Assembly: GCF_014529705.1 (NCBI RefSeq)
Contig: NZ_JAANIH010000023.1
Coordinates: forward strand, 1 to 64,000
DNA length: 64,000 nt
Reading direction: 5' to 3'
Source: Bradyrhizobium campsiandrae
GTDB lineage: Bacteria > Pseudomonadota > Alphaproteobacteria > Rhizobiales > Xanthobacteraceae
Shown here: one piece after another, positions 1 to 9,941 of the stretch
Position numbering within the stretch: position 1 is the stretch's first letter
Layout of the letters: each line of letters begins with the position of its first letter
Position numbers and translations under genes: made by a program
The notes under the pieces: model-generated
The model's database searches: none
Told to the model about the DNA's origin: nothing
Seen by the model: the letters and a program-made list of their open reading frames with translations, nothing else

Positions 1-3000
1 GTGATCCGTCCGGCACCCCCGCCCGGCAGCGGGAGGCTCGACAGCTTGCCGTCGGGCGTGGGGCCCGGCCCGGGATCGGGAGCGCCGGGCACGGACTTCA
101 AGTCGGCGAATTTCAGCGTCAGCGGCGTCAACATCAGGATTCGCTGGCTCGCCGCCGACGGCAAGACCGAGGTCGGCAGCATTACGCTGCTCAACAGCAC
201 CGGCCTTTCGCTGCCGACGGGCCTTGCAGCAGCTTCTAGCGGATCGCTCGCCTTCGACAGCGTCGACATCGTGTTCGGCGGCGGCGCCCAGACCATCGCC
301 GGTGCGTCGGGCGTCGCGCTGAAGGCCTCCGACCAGGTGCTCCTCGCTGCATCCGGCAAGTTGACGCTCGGCGTCGGCACCGATGCCAATCCCGACAAGG
401 TCAATCTCGGCATCGTCACGCCCAATGTGCTCGTTGCCAGCGCAACCGGCAGCGGATCGGGCTCGTTCACGCTGACCACGCAAGGCGATGTGAGCTTTGC
501 CGACGTCGTTGCGCGGACCGGACTTGCCTCCCGGCCGACGGACAGTTCACAGATCGGCGGCAATCTCGCGGTGATCGCGAGCAATATTACGGTCGGCACC
601 ACGATCCAGGCCCAGGCCGGTACGGTGACGCTCGAGGCGACCGGCCCGAGCCTGAGCTTGACTGACGGCGCCTACATCGCCGCCGGCGGCTATGCCAAGG
701 TGCTCGGAGACACCACGACTTACGCAGCAGGCGGCAAGGTGGTGCTGTTTGCGGATGCCGCTGGCGGCGGCACCGTCGCAACGAGCGAGAAAAGCGTCAT
801 CGACGTCGCCCAGCCCGTGGGCGGCATCGGCTATGGCGGCCAGATCCAGGTTTCGACGACGGCGGGCCGTGCCATTCTGCTGGGCCAGGTCCTCGGTCGC
901 GGCGGGAACGGTCTCGGCGGCGGCTTCAAGGTCGATGCGAACAGCCTGCAACTCGCCGGCACCTTCGATCCGAATGTCAGGCTCGACCCGCTCGCCGACA
1001 GGCTGCTGGCTGGTGGCCTCGACGGTGCGATCGACATCCACACCCGAACCGGCAATCTCGTTCTGTCGAACGGGCACGTGCTCAAGGCGCACACGGTCGT
1101 GCTCACTGCCGACGATACCAATTGGGACAACGCAAACCCGGCGGCGCAGTTCGGCCAGATCACCCTCGCGGGCAAGATCGACGCGCGCGGCTATGACGGG
1201 GTGACGGCAGACGGCACCGGACAGGCTGGCGGGCAGGTCAGCCTGTACGGCGCGAACCAGGTCACGCTGGCAGGCACCAGCCTGATTGATGCGTCGACGT
1301 CGCATGCCGACGAGCGGGGCGGCGATGTCACCGTCGGGATTCCGTGGGCGGCGAAGGGCAAGATCCGCTTGCAGAGCGGCATGACGATCGACGTCTCTGG
1401 CGGCACGAAGGGCGGCCTGAGCGGCGGCACCGTCACGTTCCGCGCGCCGGTCGACGGCAATGGCGGCGCGAAAATCGTCGGGATCGATGCGAACGGCAGC
1501 GAACTTTCGGCGATCAGTCCGAACAACGTCCACATCACGGGCGCGCGCACAGTCGCTATCGAAGGCTTCCTCGCCATCGACACCAAGGCGAGCAATTATG
1601 GTGTCGACGGCTCGAAGCTCGGCTGGGACGGGCTGATCGATCCGGCCAATGCGTATGATGCCAATGGCAACCTGGTCACGACGGGGAATTGGACCGGCGT
1701 TACGGGCTTTCAGTTCACCGTCACCAACGGCGGCAGCGGCTACAAGGCGCCACCCCTCGTCAACATCAATTCCTTCGGCGATCTATCGAGTGCAATTGCG
1801 GTCATGGGCCTCGACGGGGTGACGCCGTTGACACTGAGCGCGGGCGGCACGCCGCTGACGCTGACCCCGAACCTGTCCAATCTCAAGGTGACATTCGACA
1901 CTCCGACGAACGGCGGCTCGAACGTTACGAGGCTTGGCGCGCAGGGGATCGCGACCACCGATGCGAGCGGCGCTCTGACTATCCAGATCACGAACGCCGG
2001 CAGCGGCTACACCAACCTCACCATCCAGGCGCATGTTTTTGCGGCCGACGGCACCAAGCTTGCGGATGCGGTGGTGACCGCAGGTGGCCTGAAGGTGGTC
2101 GGAATCGCAGCCAATAGCAGCAAAACCTTCGCCAACATTTCGTCGGTTGCCTTCCTGAACACCGGCGCGCCGCCGTCCAGCGCCGCGGCCGTGGCCGTTG
2201 CTAAGACGTCGTCCCTCACCGGCAAGACCAATACGGCCGGCGCATTCGTGCTGACGCAGACCAACGCTTTCGCTTCGACGAAAGCGCTCGATACGGCGGT
2301 GTTCGCACCTGAGGGCGCTCACGGTCAGATCAATGATGCGATCAAGGTCTTCAGCCAGGGTGGTTCGACCCTGAACGGTCAGGACTACGGGTTCAGCAAG
2401 CTGATTGCGATGGTCACGCCGTTGGCCCAAGGGCTCGGTGCCGGTGTCGTCCACGTGCGGCCAGGCGTCGAGCTGGTGAATTCGGATTCCAGTATCAATT
2501 CCGGCAACATCACGGTGAAGGGCAACTGGAACCTGGCGGCCGGCACCGCCTACAATCTGCAGCCCAATGGCGGCAACGGCAGCAAATATGTTCACGTCGA
2601 GGACACGGCCGATGTGACGCAACAGAGCTATGTCACATTCGACTACCGGATGGCGGCAAATTATGGGACCGGGACGACGTCGATCGAAGCCGGTGCGCTG
2701 ACCCTGCGCGCAACGAACAGTGTCATCATCGGCGGCTCGATCTCCGACGGATTCTTCCAGTTCGCCAACTATCTCGACACAAACTACAGCGCGGCGCTGG
2801 CCAGCTATATCAACAACAATACGCTTCGCGGTATCGATCCCGACACGACTGGCTCGCACTATCAATACTATCTCAATGCGAATGTTGCCGCGCCGATCGC
2901 ACCGTATCGCTCGAGCGCCAACATTTCGAGTCCGACTTCCGCGGATCTGGCGGCAGCCGACCTGTTTCCCAACCAGCTCAACGTTTGTGTGGCCAATTGC

Positions 3001-6000
3001 GGCACCGCGAACGCCACCATCGTCACCGTCACGGATCCCGCCTCCTGGAGCTATCGCATCACAGCAGGCGCTAACTTGGCCAGTGGCAATCCCAATGCGG
3101 TCAGGTCTCTCGAGACCACGATCTACAATCCGAAATATGTGACGGCCTATGACAACACGTCCCGGACCCCCAGCGTCATCATGACGGGACAGACGTCGTA
3201 CAATCAGACGGTTTACAACGGTGCGGGCGCGACCAGCACGAAATCGGTCACCCTGCCGACGATGGTCCGAACCGGGACCGGCAGTGTCAGCGTCAGCGCC
3301 GCCTACGATGTATTCCTCAGCGATCCCAACACGACGAGCCCGACTGCGAACAAGGACGCGCCCGGCGTCATCTATGCGGCCGGCGTCAACACGGCGAAGC
3401 TCCCCGATCCGCAATATAACGGCACCGCGATCGGCAATATAAGCGCGGACCCGAGCCAGCTCTTTCTCGAGCCAAGATTGCTGATGTACGGGAGCGATGG
3501 AGCGGTGTACGGGCCGCCGACGGCGGCGGCTTTCCCGCATATGGGCGGGGACGTCGCCGTCACCGCACAGAATGATATCGTCGGCTACAGCGCCGTGACC
3601 GACCCGTCGACCGGAGGCCTGGCCGCCAAGACGAGTTATCAGTTCTACAAGCAGTGGCTGCTCGCGGACGCCGGGCTGACACCGGCCGACATTGCGGCCG
3701 CAGCCTCGGTCAGCCTCAGAGGTCAGGGCGTATTCGCGCCGGGCGTATCGGCCATCGCGTCGCAGACCGCGTGGTGGATTGAATATAGCAGCTTCCAGCA
3801 AGGCATCCTGAGCGCCGGCGGCAACGCGACCGTCGTCGCCGGCCGCGACATCAACGACGTCTCGGTGTCGTTACCGACGACGGGACGTGTCAGCGGCGGC
3901 TTGTCGGCGTCGAATACGCCGGTGACGCATGTCTATGATAGCGGCAACATGGTTGTCAGCGCCGGACGGGACGTCCTCGGAGGATCGTTCTATGAAGGAG
4001 CCGGCCATGGAGCCGTCGTGGCGGGCCGCTCGATCGGCGCTACGAGCGAGAAGCTGGCATGGGCAGGCATAGACCGCAACAAGGCCGCCGTGCTGGTCGA
4101 CAATCTGCCTGTGTTGGCCGTTGACCTTGGAATGATCCAGGTAAGGGCGGGAGCGGGGATATCGGTCGACGGCCCGATCAACCCGGCGGCCTCGCATCAG
4201 CAAGCCAGCAGCGCCGCAAATCCGGCCGGAAATACGACAGCGGTCTATATGGATACTTACGGTCCGCAGAGCGGCGCAACCCTGCTATCCACTGCTGGCA
4301 ACGTCACAATCGGTATAGCGCCCACCGGAATTAATTCGAGCACATCGACGGTGTTTCCTGCCAGCTTCGAGGCGATCGCTCTCGGAGGCGACATTGTTAC
4401 GACAGGCTTGTCTCTGCCAAACACAGCATCAATCAGTCCGCAGCCGGGCATGGTGTTGAGCGGATCGGAAAACGGTGAGTTTCAACTGCTGGCCAGCGGC
4501 TCGATCGACTTGACCTTTGGCTATGACCCAGCCAAGCAGCTGAGGCCGTATATTTCAGCCGGGCCGGCACTGCTCGACAAGGCGTTTGATCCATTCCGGC
4601 CCAACGCCTGGTACGGCACCCACATCGGAGATCCGAGCTACGGCGGCGGGTCCAGTAGCGTCGTGCTCGCCCATCAGAACGACGACAATATCGCCAGGAT
4701 TGTGGCTCAGACCGGAAACATTGTCGCCGGCGGGCGCACCGTGGTCAACGACAACAACGTGGTCACGGCGTTGGTTCGCGTCGAGATCAACCGGCCCGCG
4801 GCGATCTACGCTGGCGGAGACATCACAGATCTCAACGTGATCGTGCAGAACATCAATTCATCGGACGTCAGCAGTATCGTTGCCGGTGGTAACATCAGCT
4901 ATACGGGCTTGAACGCGGCGGGCGGCATCCAGGTTGCCGGTCCAGGTTTCCTTGTCGTCCAGGCCGGCGGCGACCTCGGCCCGTTCGTACCTGCAGCCCA
5001 CAACACGACGACGGAAATCCAGGCACAGCAGGGGATAGCTTCGGTCGGCAATTCCAGCACCAGCCCGGTTGGCAACGCCTTCGTCATGCCAACTTCCAAC
5101 GGCGGTCCGACGGGCATGTACAATTCGGCGCTGCTGGGGCCGTACAACAGCCCGTCTGCTCGCCGCAATGACCTGCTCAGCTCGAAGGGCGCCGACATCG
5201 TTGCAATGTTCGGCGTGAGCAAAGGCATCAATTACGATGGGGTGTTCAAGACCTATGTCGATCCTGCAAGCAACGCCAATGTGGCACACAACTATGTTGA
5301 TGAACTGCGAGCGTTTCTGACGCGGATCGGCAAACCTGCGGATTCTGACCCGATCGCGGCCTTCAAGGCCCTGCCGGATCAGCTTCAGCACGTTTTCCTC
5401 GACCAGGTCTTTTTCGCCGAGCTCAAGGCCGTCGCGCAGAGCACTCAGGGCAAGGACGCGCTTCCGCGCGGCTATCAGGCGGTCGAGACCATGTTCCCGG
5501 CGAGCTTCGGCTATTCGTCCAGTGACGGCAGTTCGATCGTGAAGACGGGCGACCTCAATCTCCTCCATTCCACCATCCAGACCAAGCTCGGCGGTGACAT
5601 CTCGATCTTCGGGCCGGGCGGCAACATCGTCGTCGGCTCGCTCGCGAGTGAGACGAACGCCAAACTCAAGCTGAGCGACATCGGCATCCTCACGCTCGGC
5701 GGCGGCGCCATCAACACTTTCACGGACCAGAGCGTGCGGGTGAATTCGAGCCGCGTGCTCACCACGCAAGGCGGCGATATCCTGATGTGGAGCTCGAACG
5801 GCGATCTCGACGCTGGACGCGGTTCCAAGACGACGCTGTCGTTGCCGCCGCTCCAGGTCCTGTTCGATCGCAACGACTACCAATCAGTCGATCTCGGCGG
5901 GTTCGTGACGGGCGCCGGCATCGCGACCTTGAAAGCCTCCCGTCTGGCCAAATCCTCGAACACCTATCTTCTGGCGCCGCGCGGCACCATCGATTTCGGC

Positions 6001-6348
6001 ACGGCCGGTGTGCGCTCGTCCGGCAACCTGGTCGTGGTCGCGCCCGTCGTCGCAAACGCCAGCAACAACTCGGTGCAGGGCACGACGACCGGCATTCCGA
6101 CCATCTCGGTGCAGAGTGTCGGGTCGGCGACCTCAGGCAACAGCGCGACCAAGTCGACCCAAACGTCTGATACGCCGACCGCCAGCGGCAACAGCAACCC
6201 GGCATCGGTCTTCATCGTCGAGGTGGTGGGTTATGGTGGCGGCGATGGTTCGGGCGCCGCGGCGGGCGGCGCCGCGTCGTCCCAGAACACGACTCCGGCC
6301 GCGCAGGGCAGTAGCGAAGACAAGAAGGATAAGGATGGCCAGCAATAG
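1..6348 (+). CDS. Filamentous haemagglutinin-like exoprotein, 3' part (N-terminus outside window)
   Basis: About 2115 residues of a very large secreted protein are visible and the reading frame is already open at base 1, so the TPS secretion domain expected at the N-terminus lies outside the window. The sequence is rich in Gly, Ser, Thr, Asn and Ala with repeated beta-strand patterns, as in FHA-type beta-helices, and has very few cysteines. Residues about 1840-1960 (GGDISIFGPGGNI, GGDILMWSSNGDLDAGRG) match the conserved C-terminal region of filamentous-haemagglutinin family proteins (DUF3739 type). The last 40 residues are a Gly/Ala/Ser-rich then charged tail ending DKKDKDGQQ. Expected role: surface adhesin or matrix protein exported through a TpsB pore. 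No TpsB gene is present downstream. It reads toward the polysaccharide locus. Confidence 0.85.
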   Translation: MIRPAPPPGSGRLDSLPSGVGPGPGSGAPGTDFKSANFSVSGVNIRIRWLAADGKTEVGSITLLNSTGLSLPTGLAAASSGSLAFDSVDIVFGGGAQTIAGASGVALKASDQVLLAASGKLTLGVGTDANPDKVNLGIVTPNVLVASATGSGSGSFTLTTQGDVSFADVVARTGLASRPTDSSQIGGNLAVIASNITVGTTIQAQAGTVTLEATGPSLSLTDGAYIAAGGYAKVLGDTTTYAAGGKVVLFADAAGGGTVATSEKSVIDVAQPVGGIGYGGQIQVSTTAGRAILLGQVLGRGGNGLGGGFKVDANSLQLAGTFDPNVRLDPLADRLLAGGLDGAIDIHTRTGNLVLSNGHVLKAHTVVLTADDTNWDNANPAAQFGQITLAGKIDARGYDGVTADGTGQAGGQVSLYGANQVTLAGTSLIDASTSHADERGGDVTVGIPWAAKGKIRLQSGMTIDVSGGTKGGLSGGTVTFRAPVDGNGGAKIVGIDANGSELSAISPNNVHITGARTVAIEGFLAIDTKASNYGVDGSKLGWDGLIDPANAYDANGNLVTTGNWTGVTGFQFTVTNGGSGYKAPPLVNINSFGDLSSAIAVMGLDGVTPLTLSAGGTPLTLTPNLSNLKVTFDTPTNGGSNVTRLGAQGIATTDASGALTIQITNAGSGYTNLTIQAHVFAADGTKLADAVVTAGGLKVVGIAANSSKTFANISSVAFLNTGAPPSSAAAVAVAKTSSLTGKTNTAGAFVLTQTNAFASTKALDTAVFAPEGAHGQINDAIKVFSQGGSTLNGQDYGFSKLIAMVTPLAQGLGAGVVHVRPGVELVNSDSSINSGNITVKGNWNLAAGTAYNLQPNGGNGSKYVHVEDTADVTQQSYVTFDYRMAANYGTGTTSIEAGALTLRATNSVIIGGSISDGFFQFANYLDTNYSAALASYINNNTLRGIDPDTTGSHYQYYLNANVAAPIAPYRSSANISSPTSADLAAADLFPNQLNVCVANCGTANATIVTVTDPASWSYRITAGANLASGNPNAVRSLETTIYNPKYVTAYDNTSRTPSVIMTGQTSYNQTVYNGAGATSTKSVTLPTMVRTGTGSVSVSAAYDVFLSDPNTTSPTANKDAPGVIYAAGVNTAKLPDPQYNGTAIGNISADPSQLFLEPRLLMYGSDGAVYGPPTAAAFPHMGGDVAVTAQNDIVGYSAVTDPSTGGLAAKTSYQFYKQWLLADAGLTPADIAAAASVSLRGQGVFAPGVSAIASQTAWWIEYSSFQQGILSAGGNATVVAGRDINDVSVSLPTTGRVSGGLSASNTPVTHVYDSGNMVVSAGRDVLGGSFYEGAGHGAVVAGRSIGATSEKLAWAGIDRNKAAVLVDNLPVLAVDLGMIQVRAGAGISVDGPINPAASHQQASSAANPAGNTTAVYMDTYGPQSGATLLSTAGNVTIGIAPTGINSSTSTVFPASFEAIALGGDIVTTGLSLPNTASISPQPGMVLSGSENGEFQLLASGSIDLTFGYDPAKQLRPYISAGPALLDKAFDPFRPNAWYGTHIGDPSYGGGSSSVVLAHQNDDNIARIVAQTGNIVAGGRTVVNDNNVVTALVRVEINRPAAIYAGGDITDLNVIVQNINSSDVSSIVAGGNISYTGLNAAGGIQVAGPGFLVVQAGGDLGPFVPAAHNTTTEIQAQQGIASVGNSSTSPVGNAFVMPTSNGGPTGMYNSALLGPYNSPSARRNDLLSSKGADIVAMFGVSKGINYDGVFKTYVDPASNANVAHNYVDELRAFLTRIGKPADSDPIAAFKALPDQLQHVFLDQVFFAELKAVAQSTQGKDALPRGYQAVETMFPASFGYSSSDGSSIVKTGDLNLLHSTIQTKLGGDISIFGPGGNIVVGSLASETNAKLKLSDIGILTLGGGAINTFTDQSVRVNSSRVLTTQGGDILMWSSNGDLDAGRGSKTTLSLPPLQVLFDRNDYQSVDLGGFVTGAGIATLKASRLAKSSNTYLLAPRGTIDFGTAGVRSSGNLVVVAPVVANASNNSVQGTTTGIPTISVQSVGSATSGNSATKSTQTSDTPTASGNSNPASVFIVEVVGYGGGDGSGAAAGGAASSQNTTPAAQGSSEDKKDKDGQQ

Positions 6349-6466
6349 CGCTGGCCGCCGCCGGCCCAGGATTATGGCACGCGGCAGGATTGTGCGCGCA
6401 ACAACGCAGATCCCCCCCCGCCACGATGCGTGAGACCCTGCCTCCGAAGTTAGCCGATGCGACCGC

Positions 6467-7204
6467 TCAGGCCGGCTCCTGCAGCAGGCTCGCTGCTGAT
6501 CCTGTCGTGCGGTGCTTGACGGAATCGGACGGCGCCCCGCGCACATACAGAAAATCCGCCTGGGTCGGACCGACGCCCGCGGCGAAGAAGTGATTGTAGA
6601 CGCCGCGCAGCTCGAAGCCGCGTCCGTGGAGGAAGGTCGTGATCTCGCTCGCCAAGGGCTGGCCTTCATAGAGCGTGACGAACGAGACCTCGGTATAGAT
6701 CGCCTCGATCAGCTGCAGCGCGTCTTCCGCGCCCTTCAAAACGTCGAGTTCGCCGCCCTGCACGTCGATCTTCATCAGAATCGGGCGCGGCAATGTCTTG
6801 ATGTCAATGACTTCCGACAGGCGCGCGACGCGCACCTTGGTCGCCGAGGTCAGGGTGATGCCGCTTGCCGCCGTCTGCACGGCGCCCGGCTTGAACAGCG
6901 AGGAGCTGTCGCGTTTGGAGGTCACGTAGAATGTGGCCTCGCCGGCGGACGCACCGAGCGCCAGCGTGTGACAAATGAGGGGCGCCGCGATCACGGATTT
7001 CACGACATCGGCTTCTGCCGGCAGCGGTTCGAACGCGTGGATCGGCGCGCTCGGAAAGCGGTCGCGCACCAGCAGGGCGAACTGGCCGCGATTGGAGCCG
7101 ACATCGATCAGGCTGCCGACCTTGATGTCGTCAAGCAGCCTGCCGTGCTCAAGCGCGGGCATGACACGGCGGCGCAGCGCGGGCCAGAAGGCGGGCCTGA
7201 ACAT
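6467..7204 (-). CDS. FkbM family SAM-dependent methyltransferase
   Basis: A 245-residue class I methyltransferase. SAM-binding motif I is DVGSNRGQF at residues 34-42, followed by HAFEPLP near 56-62. The FkbM signature KIDVQGGELDVLKG lies at 145-158. In polysaccharide loci such enzymes usually O-methylate a sugar, which is the likely role here. It is the last gene of a leftward unit (10928 to 6467) behind an epimerase, a glycosyltransferase and an acyltransferase. The start is uncertain: the ATG at 7204 has no ribosome site, whereas GAGGAG (complement of 7241-7246) sits six bases before an in-frame ATA codon at 7234, so translation may begin about ten codons earlier at a rare start. Confidence 0.85.
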   Translation of the reverse strand: MFRPAFWPALRRRVMPALEHGRLLDDIKVGSLIDVGSNRGQFALLVRDRFPSAPIHAFEPLPAEADVVKSVIAAPLICHTLALGASAGEATFYVTSKRDSSSLFKPGAVQTAASGITLTSATKVRVARLSEVIDIKTLPRPILMKIDVQGGELDVLKGAEDALQLIEAIYTEVSFVTLYEGQPLASEITTFLHGRGFELRGVYNHFFAAGVGPTQADFLYVRGAPSDSVKHRTTGSAASLLQEPA

Positions 7205-7365
7205 CGCGCGGAGATATTTCAGATAGCGATGTATGACGGCCTCCTCGCGTCAATGATCCGGCGATCTCGTGCCAAGGGCATCTGCGAGCGGCGATAGTGA
7301 CGAGACGTTCGCGTAGCACGCGCGCCATGACCGTTTGATGTCGTGTCAGCGCTTCGCATTTCGGT

Positions 7366-8664
7366 TCAGCTGGCGGCGGTCGGGTCGGGCCGGTGTGTCG
7401 AGGTCGGCAGCGGCGGCGAATGCAGGCGGTGGCGGCGGAAACGAAAGGCGTCGGCGAGTTCGCGAGGCCAGTCGGGGCGCATGCAGGGACGTTCGATGAG
7501 GACGTAGAAGAGCAGCCCGGCCACGATGCTCGCGGGGATGAGAACCATCCAGCAGAGCAGGGTCGAAAGCATCAGGGAGTCGAGGTGTACCAGCCGAGCA
7601 ATGATCTCCGCCCCGAAATGCATCAGCGGAAGATGGACTAGATAGATTGAATAGCAGGCCCCGCCGATGAGCGTGAGCCAGGGCCAGCTCAGCATGCGCC
7701 GCCCGATCTCGCCGCGCGCAGCTCCGACGAAGATCAGCAGGATGCAGCCGGCGCGGACCAAAGAATTGGCGATGCCGGCCGCGACGGCCGGTTCGGGCCT
7801 CAGGGCACTGAGATCTTCGATCCGGGGATCGAATACGCCGGTCATCAGCAGGCCGGCATAGCCGATGACAAGACACAAATCGAACCGACGCATGGCGGAC
7901 AGTTGAAAGGGGCGAACGCGCATCGACCAGTCACAGACAAGAATGCCCAGGAAGAATCCGTAGCTTTCGGCCAGCAACGTATGCCGCAGCGGATTTTCAC
8001 GGACGAGTTCGTTCTTGATCACCTCGCCGAGGACCAGGAGCGAAAGGCAGATCGCGGCGCCGAGCACGATGCGTGCGCGCTCGCTTCCGACCCGAAGATA
8101 GGCATACATGACGAAGGGTGCGATGAGATAGAATTGCACTTCGCGCTCGAGCGACCACGCCGGCGGGTTCAGCTTGGGGCTCTGCCCGAAGATGATGCCA
8201 TGCGTGTAGGTCAGGCTCGCGACTAGGCTCTGCCAAAGCGGGGCCTGGGTGTAATCGAAATTCGGGGCGCGCGACGGGGTGTAGAGGCTGAGAACGAGGA
8301 AGCAACCGAGCATCGCCACGATGTAGGGCGGCTCGAGGCGCAGCAGGCGACGCTTGTAGAAGTGCGAAAGTTGCGGAGCTCTGTTCGAGAGAAACGGGTA
8401 GGAAATGATGTAGCCGCTGATGAAGAAGAAGAGCGAGACGCCAAGACCGCCCATCGGAAGCCATGCCGACAACAATGCCTCGTTGACGGCCGGATCGGAC
8501 GAGATCCTCGCCCCTCGCAGCCCGGCATGGAAGATCAGCACTGGCATGATGGCGAGGAACCGCAGGCCGTCGATTTGGGGAACATAGACCCCGCTGCTCG
8601 TCACGCGTCCAAGGCGCCGTGGCAACTCCGAGAGGGCGGTTATGATGAGCGGCGTGCCGGGCAT
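7366..8664 (-). CDS. Acyltransferase 3 family (OafA/YrhL-like) membrane protein
   Basis: About 432 residues with roughly ten hydrophobic segments. The N-terminal QIDGLRFLAIMPVLIFHAG is the typical start of the acyltransferase 3 family (DGLR followed by a catalytic His on the first membrane helix), and LSLEREVQFYL-like text (AWSLEREVQFYLIAP) matches the second family motif. These inner-membrane proteins O-acetylate or succinylate polysaccharide residues. It lies 27 bases downstream of a glycosyltransferase gene in the same direction, which supports decoration of the exopolysaccharide repeat unit. The ATG at 8664 is preferred over an in-frame TTG at 8670. The C-terminal 50 residues are Arg/Pro-rich and probably cytoplasmic. 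Confidence 0.88.
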   Translation of the reverse strand: MPGTPLIITALSELPRRLGRVTSSGVYVPQIDGLRFLAIMPVLIFHAGLRGARISSDPAVNEALLSAWLPMGGLGVSLFFFISGYIISYPFLSNRAPQLSHFYKRRLLRLEPPYIVAMLGCFLVLSLYTPSRAPNFDYTQAPLWQSLVASLTYTHGIIFGQSPKLNPPAWSLEREVQFYLIAPFVMYAYLRVGSERARIVLGAAICLSLLVLGEVIKNELVRENPLRHTLLAESYGFFLGILVCDWSMRVRPFQLSAMRRFDLCLVIGYAGLLMTGVFDPRIEDLSALRPEPAVAAGIANSLVRAGCILLIFVGAARGEIGRRMLSWPWLTLIGGACYSIYLVHLPLMHFGAEIIARLVHLDSLMLSTLLCWMVLIPASIVAGLLFYVLIERPCMRPDWPRELADAFRFRRHRLHSPPLPTSTHRPDPTAAS

Positions 8665-8691
8665 GTCCAATCCGGTCTTCAGAGGCTCATT

Positions 8692-9897
8692 CTAGTTGCT
8701 TGCTTGAACCGAGCTTATGATCGCGCCGAACCGATCGGCGATCTTTGCGATATCGAACGTGCTCTCGGCAAACGCGCGTCCGTTGGCGCCGAGGGTCGTC
8801 CGCTTTTCCGGGCTGTCCAGCAGTCCGTGGATCGCGCCGACGAAGCTTGGAATGTCTTCGACCGCGACCGCATATCCTGCATTGGCTCGGGTGACGATGC
8901 GCGCAGCAAGGTTTTCGAGCGGCGCACTTAGCACGATCGGCCGCCCTGAGCAGAGATAGCTCAGGACCTTGGAGGGGACCGAGAACGTGCCGGCGTCGCG
9001 TTCGAGCACGGCGATCAGGACGTCAGCTGCGCCGAGCACGTCCGAATAATGTTCGAAGGCCTGGAACGGCAGCACCAGCAGCGGCTCGCCCGGGATGCTC
9101 TTGGCCTCCTGTGCGAGCCAGCTGGCGTGCGGTCCTTCGGAGGTGACGACGATGCGCGTGCGCGGACGACCGGCCAGGGACTTCGCCGCTTCCAGAATGA
9201 GCTTGGGATCGTGCTTCAGGCCGATCGTCCCGGTATAGAGCACCACGTCGCAGTCGCTCAGGCCCTGGCTGCGGGCCCATTCGTTGGATTTCGGCCGCGG
9301 CGCGATCTCGTCGAGCGGAGCCCAGTTCTCGACCGTATGAATGCGGTCACCGCGGACGCCGAATTCCTTTTCGAGCGTCTCGCGAAAATCATCGGCGATG
9401 ACGACCACGGCAGAGCTGCGATTGGCAGCGCAGCGCTCCAGGAACTGATAATATCGTCCAATCAGGCGGCCGGCGATGCCGAGCCGCGCGCCCAGCAGAT
9501 CCTGAATTGCCTTGCTGTAGATGTCCTGCTGCCAGAAAATGAAGGGATAAGCCTTCCGCGCGCACAACCCGACGACCTTGTCCAGCGCATCGATGGGCAG
9601 GTTGCATCCGATCACGACGTCCGGCTTGAACGTCGCGATGCGTTCGGCGAGCGCCTTTCCGACCCGGACCTCCTGAAAGCGCCGCTTGACGAGGCCGTAT
9701 TTCTTGAACGGCTTGCCAAACGAGAGCGGCGCGATCTCCAGACCTTGCGGGTCGCCCGGCTCGACCTGAAGCCGCCCCTTGGGCGTCTGGAAGTCGGAGA
9801 AGTAACTGTGCACGACCGTATTGCCGCGGCGCGCGAGCTCTCGGCTGAGCTGGACCTGGAAGGGATGGCCCGAATAGTCACATACGAAGATACGCAC
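8692..9897 (-). CDS. Glycosyltransferase family 4 (WbuB-like)
   Basis: A 401-residue GT-B fold glycosyltransferase. The C-terminal half carries the nucleotide-sugar site typical of GT4: VLYTGTIGLKHDPKLILEA, then VLIAVLERDAGTFSVPSKVLSYLCSGRPIVLSAP. The N-terminal half begins MRIFVCDYSGHPFQVQLSRELARRGN and holds the acceptor domain. The start codon is GTG. It would add one sugar to the lipid-linked repeat unit on the cytoplasmic face of the inner membrane. It lies between the epimerase gene upstream (31-44 bases) and the acyltransferase gene downstream, apparently one transcript. The sugar specificity cannot be read from the sequence. Confidence 0.88.
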   Translation of the reverse strand: MRIFVCDYSGHPFQVQLSRELARRGNTVVHSYFSDFQTPKGRLQVEPGDPQGLEIAPLSFGKPFKKYGLVKRRFQEVRVGKALAERIATFKPDVVIGCNLPIDALDKVVGLCARKAYPFIFWQQDIYSKAIQDLLGARLGIAGRLIGRYYQFLERCAANRSSAVVVIADDFRETLEKEFGVRGDRIHTVENWAPLDEIAPRPKSNEWARSQGLSDCDVVLYTGTIGLKHDPKLILEAAKSLAGRPRTRIVVTSEGPHASWLAQEAKSIPGEPLLVLPFQAFEHYSDVLGAADVLIAVLERDAGTFSVPSKVLSYLCSGRPIVLSAPLENLAARIVTRANAGYAVAVEDIPSFVGAIHGLLDSPEKRTTLGANGRAFAESTFDIAKIADRFGAIISSVQASN

Positions 9898-9941
9898 CGA
9901 TCAGCCCCGCCGGATGCCCGCTTCCTAGACCTTCAGGTCGA

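Noticed and set aside
1783..3801. 672-residue minus-strand frame inside the FHA-like gene
   Set aside because: Composition (Arg/Ile/Asp-rich) and lack of any domain show it is the antisense shadow of the exoprotein.
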